Part shown: positions 6,916-12,712 of the stretch, in pieces
How positions within the stretch are numbered: the first letter of the stretch is position 1
How the letters are laid out: each line of letters begins with the position of its first letter
Notes under the pieces: model-generated
The model's input: the letters and a program-made list of their open reading frames with translations, nothing else
Databases searched by the model: none
What the model was told of the DNA's origin: nothing
Assembly (NCBI GenBank): GCA_003520925.1
Contig: DOTV01000109.1
Span: 6,288-18,999 of the forward strand
From: Bacteroidales bacterium
GTDB lineage: Bacteria; Bacteroidota; Bacteroidia; Bacteroidales; VadinHA17
Direction: 5' to 3'
DNA: 12,712 bases
Translations under genes and position numbers: made by a program

Positions 6916-7758
6916 ATGAATGAAGGACTTTTAAAGGGAAAAAAGGGTATTATCTTCGGCGCCCTTAACGATAAATCAATTGCATGGCAGGTTGCTCTGA
7001 AGGCATGGAAGCATGGTGCTGAAATGGTTCTGACCAATTCGCCTGTTGCAGTCAGGATGGGAACTATCAGCGAACTTGCGCAGATAACTTCTTCTGCTGT
7101 AATCGTAGCCGATGCCACCAGCATGGTCGATATTGACAAACTTGTATCTGAAAGCCTTCAGATCCTGGGCGGAAGGTTTGATTTTATACTTCATTCAATC
7201 GGTATGTCACCAAATGTCAGGAAAGATATTCCTTACGAGAATACAAGCTATGAGAACATGCTTAAGACTTTCGATATATCAGCTCTCAGTTTTCACAGGA
7301 TTTTGCAGACCTGTTACAAATACGATGCTATTAATGAATGGGGATCTGTCGTAGCACTCTCTTATGTTGCTGCCCAGCGTACACTTACAGGATATAACGA
7401 CATGGGTGATGCCAAAGCACTTCTTGAATCTATTGCACGATCGTTTGGCTATATTTATGGACGCGAAAGAAAGGTAAGAATTAATACAGTTTCCCAGTCA
7501 CCAACGCCTACGACCGCCGGAAGTGGTGTACATGGAATGGATTCTCTTCTCGATTTCTCTGAGAGGATGTCTCCACTTGGAAATGCAACTGCCGAAGAGT
7601 GTGCAGATTACTGTGTTGCCCTCTTCTCTGACCTTACCCGGAAAGTGACAATGCAGAACCTTTATCACGACGGAGGGTTCTCAAGCATGGGTATGAGCCT
7701 CAGGGCTATTGAGCAGTACAAGAAAAGCTTTGATGAGTGTGACTGTGATGAGAAGTAG
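6916..7758 (+). CDS. fabI: Enoyl-ACP reductase (NADH) FabI
   Basis: A 280-residue short-chain dehydrogenase/reductase of the FabI class, which reduces trans-2-enoyl-ACP in the last step of each fatty-acid elongation cycle. Visible features are the nucleotide-binding start GIIFGALNDKSIAW, ADATSM, HSIGMSPNVRK, and the catalytic pair Tyr160 and Lys167 (YNDMGDAK, spacing Y-x6-K), with the second conserved tyrosine Tyr150 ten residues earlier as in E. coli (Tyr146/Tyr156/Lys163). The substrate-loop region SQSPTPTTAGSGVHGMD and the end SDLTRKVTMQNLYHDGGFSSMG are conserved. A short polar tail ending DECDCDEK extends past the usual C-terminus. It follows recN by 30 bases and precedes a separately promoted gene, so it likely closes the cluster. 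Confidence 0.95.
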   Translation: MNEGLLKGKKGIIFGALNDKSIAWQVALKAWKHGAEMVLTNSPVAVRMGTISELAQITSSAVIVADATSMVDIDKLVSESLQILGGRFDFILHSIGMSPNVRKDIPYENTSYENMLKTFDISALSFHRILQTCYKYDAINEWGSVVALSYVAAQRTLTGYNDMGDAKALLESIARSFGYIYGRERKVRINTVSQSPTPTTAGSGVHGMDSLLDFSERMSPLGNATAEECADYCVALFSDLTRKVTMQNLYHDGGFSSMGMSLRAIEQYKKSFDECDCDEK

Positions 7759-7787
7759 ATAAGTATAAATACCTATTTTTCAATCGA

Positions 7788-7821
7788 TTTGCTGTCGGGT
7801 TAATTGCTTTATTTAATTTTG
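7788..7821 (+). promoter_or_regulatory. Bacteroidota-type promoter for the DUF819 gene
   Basis: TTTG at 7788-7791 (-33 element) and TAATTTTG at 7814-7821 (-7 element, exact TAnnTTTG) are separated by 22 bases, within the broad spacing reported for this promoter class. The -7 box ends 21 bases before the ATG at 7843. This is the best-formed promoter in the window. Confidence 0.6.
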
Positions 7822-7842
7822 GTTTGACCTAATACCTGGCAT

Positions 7843-9126
7843 ATGCTTACATTGATTCTGCTGGTCCTGTTTGACCTGTTATTCCCCCTGGTAATCATTT
7901 ATCTGTGCAAAAAGTGGAGCTTCCTTCAGAAATTTGGGACTATAGTTCTGGCATATTTATTCGGCCTGATAATAGGTACTGCAGGGATCTTTCCAAAGGG
8001 AAGTGAAGGTTACAGACTTGCTATTCAGAGTGAAAGTGTACTAAGCAATCCGGTTCTGGAGTCTCTTATTGCGGGAGGGAAAGCTGTCCCAGAAGATATT
8101 ATGGTCAATAAAATAGCAGGGATACAGGAAAAGCTTTATGCTCTGTCGCTGTTTATTGCATTTCCTCTCTTGCTCTTTTCATTAAATGTAAAACGCTGGC
8201 TGAAGTATGCCAGGAAAGGCTTCCTGTCGGTCGGACTTGCTCTGTTATCAGGAATTGTAGTGGTTACGACAGGTTTTTTTATCTGGAAGAATGCTTTCCC
8301 GGACGCCTGGAAGCTGGCAGGTATGTTTGAAGGTATTTATACCGGTGGAACCCCTAATTTCGCTGCTCTTAAGCTGATGCTTGATGTCGATGCTGACCGA
8401 TTTGTTGTTCTCTTTACCTATGATACGATTGTAGGTGCATTTCTGGTCTTGTTCTTTATCACTCTTGCTCCCAGGTTATTCAGGGCCATTCTTCCTAGGT
8501 TTGAAGAAAAAAATGGAATCGTTGTCGATGATGAATTAGTTAAAAAGGAAACTGAAGGCCTTGATGATTTTTCGGGTATGTTGAATAAAAAGATCTTATA
8601 CCCTCTGTTTAAAGCGCTTGGACTAAGTATACTTATTGCAGGAATTGGAATGGCCCTTTACTTTCTCGTGCCTGAAAATTACAAAGAATATAAAATGGCA
8701 GTCGCAGTACTGTCCATTACAACATTAGGAATTCTTGCTTCCCTTATTAAATCCGTGAACAGTATTGAAAAAACGTTCCAGCTTGGTATGTATCTTATAC
8801 TCGTCTTTTCCCTTACGGTTGCCTCGACATCAGATCTCAGGACAATGTTCGGCAAAGGAATGTGGGATCTGATCCTTTTTATTTCATGGTGTTATTGGGG
8901 ATCGATGTTCCTGCATCTTATCCTGGCAAAAATATTCCGAATCGATGCAGATAATTTCCTGATTACAGCAACTGCGTTCGTTTTTTCTCCTCCATTCGTA
9001 CCGTTAGTAGCCAATGCCCTTAAAAACAAAGATGTAATAGTAACAGGGCTTACTGGAGGGGTAATCGGATATCTGCTGGGAAATTATTTCGGATATACTC
9101 TGGCTTATTTCCTGAAGGGATTTTAA
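7843..9126 (+). CDS. DUF819 family integral membrane protein, putative transporter
   Basis: A 427-residue, very hydrophobic protein with roughly ten membrane segments, split by a charged loop at about 218-245 (PRFEEKNGIVVDDELVKKETEGLDD). Two similar halves are suggested. The first carries MFEGIYTGGTPNFAALK (161-177), the glycine-rich 'GGT.N' segment characteristic of DUF819 (YjcL-like) proteins; the second has FSPPFVPLVAN (381-391) at the matching place, followed by GLTGGVIGYLLGNYFG. DUF819 is distantly related to sodium-coupled anion transporters such as the glutamate symporter family, but its substrate is unknown and nothing nearby identifies it. The gene has its own promoter-like site 84 bases downstream of fabI and converges on the Omp85-like gene. 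I treat transport as an inference from fold resemblance. Confidence 0.8.
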   Translation: MLTLILLVLFDLLFPLVIIYLCKKWSFLQKFGTIVLAYLFGLIIGTAGIFPKGSEGYRLAIQSESVLSNPVLESLIAGGKAVPEDIMVNKIAGIQEKLYALSLFIAFPLLLFSLNVKRWLKYARKGFLSVGLALLSGIVVVTTGFFIWKNAFPDAWKLAGMFEGIYTGGTPNFAALKLMLDVDADRFVVLFTYDTIVGAFLVLFFITLAPRLFRAILPRFEEKNGIVVDDELVKKETEGLDDFSGMLNKKILYPLFKALGLSILIAGIGMALYFLVPENYKEYKMAVAVLSITTLGILASLIKSVNSIEKTFQLGMYLILVFSLTVASTSDLRTMFGKGMWDLILFISWCYWGSMFLHLILAKIFRIDADNFLITATAFVFSPPFVPLVANALKNKDVIVTGLTGGVIGYLLGNYFGYTLAYFLKGF

Positions 9127-9132
9127 GAATCA

Positions 9133-9213
9133 GTAACAAAGAGTTCCACAGAGTGCTTCCCTGTATGTATCTCTGTTTATTCTCTATGTATTCTCTGTGA
9201 TCCTCTGTGTAAG
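9133..9213. repeat. CACAGAG/CTCTGTG palindromic repeat between converging genes
   Basis: The left arm GTAACAAAGAGTTCCACAGAG (9133-9153) pairs imperfectly (15 of 21) with the right arm CTCTGTGATCCTCTGTGTAAG (9193-9213). Further CTCTGT/CTCTAT units lie in the loop at 9171-9186. CTCTGTGTAAGTT at the right end is identical to bases 370-382 in the first element. The repeat fills the 99-base gap between two genes that end facing each other, so it may serve as a two-way terminator, though it lacks a clear U-run. Confidence 0.65.
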
Positions 9214-9225
9214 TTTTAAGAATTT

Positions 9226-10569
9226 CTAAAACAGGTAGTTGAGTCCGAACGCAAATCCAATATTCCCGTCCTGTTCATTAAATGATTTCCCGATATCAAT
9301 TGCAACAACGAAATTCTCACCCCACACTGGCATTATGCTTATACCTGCGCAATGATGAAATTTTTCTGCACCGGGATTAAAGAAATCATTGAAACTATAT
9401 TTGGTCATCTCACCGCTGAATCTGGATTGAAGATTTCCGGGAAGAGAAATTCCTTTTGTAGTCTTACCAAGGTCATAGAAGAGGTTAAGACCTAGATAAC
9501 TCGCTTTCTTCAGAAGTGTAAAATGTAAAGGTTTCCAACGGAGCTCAACATTTCCGAGCACAAATGCATCCCCGATCACCCTGTTCTTTAAGACTCCCCT
9601 TAATGAACTTGATCCCCCTAATCCTTCACTTGACTGTCCGGTAAGACGGTAAGTAAGTACCTGTGACTGATAGAAGAAGGGGGCATCACCCGATATGGTT
9701 GCCTGATAACCAACACGATAAACGAGTGAAAGATCATTTTCAACCAGGGTAAAGTATTGTCTGTGTGTGATATAGAATTTTGAAAAACCCCAGTCGTTTC
9801 CCATGAATTTCGGTGCAATCTCAATGCCGGTTTCAGTCCAGATCCCTTTCATAGGATTGGGCCTGTTATCCCTGCTGTCATAAACCAGACCGGCTTTGAG
9901 AGTATTAATCCATCCTCCATCAGCTTCGTTTTCGGTCATAAGTCCAAGAGAATCGCGGTACACTTCAAAAAGACCAGGTTCTTCTGAGACTGAGGGTAAT
10001 TTTTCTTTTCTGCCTTTATTGAGCCTTTCGATATCGACCGAGCCTATCTTGAAATTTTGGAATGTAAATCCTGCAGTCCACTTAAGGTGATCCCCCGATA
10101 ATTTACCTAGAAAATCGGTTCTGAAACGAAACTGATTTCTTTGAAAAGAATAAAACATAGCTGATTTGTAGTCAGATGATTCGTCATCAATCCAGTTCTT
10201 GTTAAAGACAGATTCATAACCATTAAAACCGTAGAACTGGTTGGCAAGGTCTGGAAGATAGCTTATATCGCTGATAAACTCCACCCCGGGAATAAGATGA
10301 TTCGATTCAAACATGAATCTGTAAATACCGCTTCCTTTTGTGTACCTTGAAACTTCTGTATATGTATGATCAAACAGTTCAGGATTTGCGACCGGATCAG
10401 GATGGTTCATAAGTTCAAAAAGGACTCCATACTGGAAACCCAGGTTGGAGTCGTATGAAACGGCAGGAAGAATTCCATCAAGTTTCCACCCGGGTTTTAC
10501 TTCCTTTACCTGAGCTGATAAGGAGATTGTAAAAATTACTGTAAGAAACAGTATCAGTGTCTTTTTCAT
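9226..10569 (-). CDS. POTRA-less Omp85/BamA-type outer membrane beta-barrel protein
   Basis: A 447-residue protein with a Sec signal (MKKTLILFLTVIFTISLSA, likely cut before Gln20), so the mature protein begins almost at once with barrel-like sequence and has no room for POTRA domains. DSRDNRPNPMKG (231-242) is the hallmark strand/turn at the start of the Omp85 C-terminal barrel core. SSLRG (321-325) corresponds to the loop-6 (V/L)RG(F/Y) motif. LGNVELRW, FYDLGK and the terminal phenylalanine (GLNYLF) are typical for this superfamily and for recognition by the Bam machinery. Length and structure fit the POTRA-lacking Omp85 branch common in Bacteroidota. Function is unknown: unlike BamA it cannot recruit partners through POTRA domains. 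It is divergent from hutI, with candidate promoters for both inside the 106-base gap. Confidence 0.82.
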   Translation of the reverse strand: MKKTLILFLTVIFTISLSAQVKEVKPGWKLDGILPAVSYDSNLGFQYGVLFELMNHPDPVANPELFDHTYTEVSRYTKGSGIYRFMFESNHLIPGVEFISDISYLPDLANQFYGFNGYESVFNKNWIDDESSDYKSAMFYSFQRNQFRFRTDFLGKLSGDHLKWTAGFTFQNFKIGSVDIERLNKGRKEKLPSVSEEPGLFEVYRDSLGLMTENEADGGWINTLKAGLVYDSRDNRPNPMKGIWTETGIEIAPKFMGNDWGFSKFYITHRQYFTLVENDLSLVYRVGYQATISGDAPFFYQSQVLTYRLTGQSSEGLGGSSSLRGVLKNRVIGDAFVLGNVELRWKPLHFTLLKKASYLGLNLFYDLGKTTKGISLPGNLQSRFSGEMTKYSFNDFFNPGAEKFHHCAGISIMPVWGENFVVAIDIGKSFNEQDGNIGFAFGLNYLF

Positions 10570-10594
10570 TGGTTATTGTTTTTGTTGAAAGCGA

Positions 10595-10623
10595 TAAAGA
10601 TAAAGAAAACCTGAAATCACAAA
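10595..10623 (-). promoter_or_regulatory. Candidate promoter for the Omp85-like gene
   Basis: On the minus strand, TTTG (10623-10620) and TATCTTTA (10602-10595, one mismatch to TAnnTTTG) are 17 bases apart. The -7 box ends 25 bases before the ATG at 10569. Confidence 0.4.
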
Positions 10624-10642
10624 CAGTTTTTTTAATATTTGC

Positions 10643-10650
10643 TACCTTTC
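10643..10650 (+). promoter_or_regulatory. Candidate -7 box for hutI
   Basis: TACCTTTC followed by GC differs from TAnnTTTG only in the last base and ends 25 bases before the hutI ATG at 10676. The -33 region is T-rich (from 10626) without a clean TTTG. No inducer-responsive operator is recognisable in the gap. Confidence 0.35.
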
Positions 10651-10675
10651 GCTGCAATTAATTGATTAAATATCC

Positions 10676-11932
10676 ATGCCTCTGCTTATTAAAAATATTA
10701 AAGGATTGATCGGGATCGAAGAACATCCTCAGCATAAAAGATGCGGCAGAGATATGAAGATCCTGGACCAGATAACCGATGCTTATATCTTTATCGAAGG
10801 AGATAAAATCTCGGGTTTTGGAAGCATGGACGATATCCCGGATGGACAGGTTCAAAACAATTCACATGATGTTGAAGTAATAGATGCCTCCGGAAAATTT
10901 GTGTTCCCTTCATTTTGTGATTCCCATACCCATTTGGTTTATGCCGGCAGCCGTGAAATGGAGTTTTCCGACAGGATAAGTGGGTTATCATATGAGGAGA
11001 TAGCAAGGAGAGGAGGGGGCATACTGAATTCTGCAAGAAAGCTTCATGAAACAACTGAAAATGATCTGTACGAACAATCAATGATCAGGATAAATGAAAT
11101 TATTCTTCAGGGAACAGGTGCCGTTGAAATTAAAAGCGGCTATGGTCTCAATACTGAGGATGAAATTAAAATGCTCCGGGTCATCAGACGCATTAAGAAA
11201 AACTCATTGCTGGAAGTAAAATCAACTTTCCTTGGAGCACATGCCATTCCCGAACCTTACCGAAATATACGTGATCAGTATATTGGATTGATAATAAATG
11301 AGATGATTCCGGTAATTGCTTCAGAAGAGCTTTCTGATTATATAGATGTATTCTGTGACAAGGGTTTTTTCACAGTTGAGGAAACTGAACAGATTTTAAT
11401 GGCTGGACTGAAATATGGCCTGACTCCGAAACTTCATGCAAATGAGATAGCTAATTCTGGTGGCGTTCAGGTTGGTGTGAAGTACAATGCCCTGTCGGTC
11501 GATCATCTCGAGCATACGGGTGCTGATGAAATTAATGCTCTCCTTAATTCTGATACAATGCCTACACTTCTTCCAGGATCTGCACTTTTTCTCGGGTTAC
11601 CCGATCCTCCTGCAAGGAAGTTGATTGAAGCCGGGCTTCCGGTTGCTCTTGCTTCGGATTTTAATCCAGGCTCTTCACCTTCGGGGAATATGAAGCTCGT
11701 GATGTCGCTTGGATGCATTAAGTTGAAAATGACTCCTGAAGAAGCAATAAATGCTGTTACTATAAACTCGGCTTATGCGATGGGGATCTCTGAAACACAT
11801 GGTTCATTTGCAATGGGCAAAACGGCCAATATGTTTATTACCAGTGAAATGCCATCATACAGCTTTTTCCCGTATGCCTACGGAAGTAATTTGATAGATA
11901 AGGTAATACTTAAAGGTAAAATAGTAAACTGA
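10676..11932 (+). CDS. hutI: Imidazolonepropionase HutI
   Basis: A 418-residue metal-dependent amidohydrolase that opens imidazolone-5-propionate to N-formimino-L-glutamate, the third step of histidine degradation. The HxH metal site is His84 and His86 (CDSHTHLVYAGSR), with His189 (GAHA), His254 and Glu257 (LHANE), His277 (DHLEH) and the metal/catalytic Asp328 (ASDFNPGSSPSGNM). These match the order and spacing known from bacterial HutI. RRGGGILNSA and SGYGL are substrate-pocket segments also typical of the family. The length is normal and there is no signal peptide, so it is cytosolic. The next gene is ftcD, which uses the HutI product. The start at 10676 gives a normal N-terminal beta sandwich (LLIKNIKGLIGIEE). 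Confidence 0.95.
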   Translation: MPLLIKNIKGLIGIEEHPQHKRCGRDMKILDQITDAYIFIEGDKISGFGSMDDIPDGQVQNNSHDVEVIDASGKFVFPSFCDSHTHLVYAGSREMEFSDRISGLSYEEIARRGGGILNSARKLHETTENDLYEQSMIRINEIILQGTGAVEIKSGYGLNTEDEIKMLRVIRRIKKNSLLEVKSTFLGAHAIPEPYRNIRDQYIGLIINEMIPVIASEELSDYIDVFCDKGFFTVEETEQILMAGLKYGLTPKLHANEIANSGGVQVGVKYNALSVDHLEHTGADEINALLNSDTMPTLLPGSALFLGLPDPPARKLIEAGLPVALASDFNPGSSPSGNMKLVMSLGCIKLKMTPEEAINAVTINSAYAMGISETHGSFAMGKTANMFITSEMPSYSFFPYAYGSNLIDKVILKGKIVN

Positions 11933-11937
11933 TTTTA

Positions 11938-12025
11938 TTAACCACAGAGGACACCAAGGATATCACCAAGTCGCACTAAGGAATAATAATATTTACTTTG
12001 TGCCCTTTGTGAACCTTTGTGGTAA
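11938..12025. repeat. ACCACAGAGG...CCTTTGTGGT palindromic repeat between hutI and ftcD
   Basis: The left arm TTAACCACAGAGG with ACACCAAGG (11938-11959) faces the right arm CCTTTGTGAACCTTTGTGGTAA (12004-12025), an imperfect reverse complement with one indel and a few mismatches. An A/T-rich middle (11981-11996) forms the loop. It is the same type of element as the two others in the window, in the AAGG variant form. It occupies nearly all of the 107 bases between hutI and ftcD, so in the transcript it would fold just before the ftcD start codon. Confidence 0.65.
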
Positions 12026-12039
12026 AAAAAGTATTTCAA

Positions 12040-12712
12040 ATGGAAAAAAGAATCATTGAATGTGTCCCGAATTTCAGTGAAGGAAGGGATATGGAAATAA
12101 TAAGGCAGATAACAGATTCAATCGAATCAGTTGAAGGAATAAAGCTTCTGGATGTAGACCCGGGCAGGGATACTAACCGGACTGTTGTGACATTTGTAGG
12201 GGAACCTGATAATGTCTCAGAGGCTGCATTCAGAGCCGTAAGAAAAGCCAGCGAACTGATCGATATGTCGAAGCATCACGGAGAGCATCCAAGGATGGGA
12301 GCAACCGATGTTTGCCCAATGGTTCCTGTTTCAGGGATTACAATGGAGGAGACCGCTGAATATGCCAGGAGACTTGCAAAAAGGATTGGGGAGGAGCTTG
12401 GAATACCTGTCTATTGCTATGAAAATGCAGCTTTCGAAGAGAAAAGAAGGAACCTTGCAAATTGCAGAGCAGGCGAATATGAAGGATTAAGAAAAAAACT
12501 TTCTGATCCTGACTGGAGGCCCGATTTCGGACCGGCAATTTTTAATGAACGATCGGGTGCCGTAGCTGTGGGTGCGAGGGATTTTCTCGTTGCATTTAAT
12601 GTAAACCTGAACACAACATCGACAAGACGCGCCAATTCGATTGCTTTTGATGTCAGGGAAAAAGGAAGGAATATAAAAAATGAGAAAGGAGAATTAATAA
12701 ATGTACCTGGTA
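12040..12712 (+). CDS. ftcD: Glutamate formimidoyltransferase, N-terminal part (runs off the right edge)
   Basis: The 224 codons seen start at ATG 12040 (MEKRIIECVPNFSEGRD) and stay open to the edge. The protein transfers the formimino group of formiminoglutamate to tetrahydrofolate, releasing glutamate. Diagnostic motifs are ECVPNFSEG, LLDVDPGRDTNRTVVTFVG and the catalytic-loop segment KHHGEHPRMGATDVCPMVPV, where His83 corresponds to the catalytic His82 of the mammalian enzyme. VYCYENAA and RPDFGP, followed by AVGARDFLVAFNVNLNT, belong to the second subdomain. It is not known from this window whether a cyclodeaminase domain is fused at the C-terminus, as in mammals, or encoded separately, as is usual in bacteria. 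It follows hutI by 107 bases on the same strand, matching their consecutive steps in histidine breakdown. Confidence 0.93.
   Translation, partial: MEKRIIECVPNFSEGRDMEIIRQITDSIESVEGIKLLDVDPGRDTNRTVVTFVGEPDNVSEAAFRAVRKASELIDMSKHHGEHPRMGATDVCPMVPVSGITMEETAEYARRLAKRIGEELGIPVYCYENAAFEEKRRNLANCRAGEYEGLRKKLSDPDWRPDFGPAIFNERSGAVAVGARDFLVAFNVNLNTTSTRRANSIAFDVREKGRNIKNEKGELINVPG

Noticed and set aside
9133..9213. Classic rho-independent terminator
   Set aside because: The arms are long and imperfect with a roughly 40-base loop and no clean U-run on either strand. A terminator role remains possible, but the site does not meet the standard form.
11938..12025. Facing repeats considered as a CRISPR array
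   Set aside because: The units are inverted, not direct; they are imperfect, and there is no series of equal spacers or any cas gene.

Overview
The window looks like chromosomal DNA from a free-living member of the Bacteroidota (Bacteroidales-like). Four things point there: the order bamD, rpoZ, coaBC, porD/DUF4835, recN; promoter-like boxes of the Bacteroidota type (TAnnTTTG with an upstream TTTG) instead of -35/-10 sites; the lack of strong Shine-Dalgarno sequences; and the protein variants themselves. I see no prophage, CRISPR array, complete insertion sequence, rRNA or tRNA.

Layout. At 1-200 (minus) is the 5' part of an unidentified gene. A 294-base gap follows, holding a MITE-like inverted repeat (321-472). 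At 495-1739 (minus) is an alpha-oxoamine synthase (serine palmitoyltransferase/cysteate acyltransferase class), divergent from a long plus-strand cluster at 1894-7758: bamD, rpoZ, coaBC (split by a frameshift in an A11 tract), porD/DUF4835, recN and fabI, with gaps of only 2-30 bases. A DUF819 membrane protein (7843-9126) has its own promoter-like site. It converges on a minus-strand Omp85-type outer-membrane barrel without POTRA domains (9226-10569). Last comes a histidine-degradation pair, hutI (10676-11932) and the start of ftcD (12040 to the edge).

How the genes fit together. The central cluster joins cell-envelope biogenesis (BamD, PorD, FabI) with core functions (RNA polymerase omega, coenzyme A synthesis, recombinational repair). 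CoA and fatty-acid synthesis supply acyl donors of the kind the neighbouring oxoamine synthase would use for sphingoid or sulfonolipid bases. HutI and FtcD catalyse consecutive steps: imidazolonepropionate to formiminoglutamate, then transfer of the formimino group to tetrahydrofolate.

The strongest oddities are (1) the coaBC frameshift at an eleven-A run, exactly between the CoaC and CoaB domains, where CoaB has no usable start of its own; (2) CoaC active-site substitutions (Asn to Asp and Cys to Ser relative to E. coli); and (3) three diverged copies of a CACAGAG/CTCTGTG palindromic repeat family, all intergenic. I found no clearly new multi-gene system. The frameshift and the repeat family most deserve follow-up.
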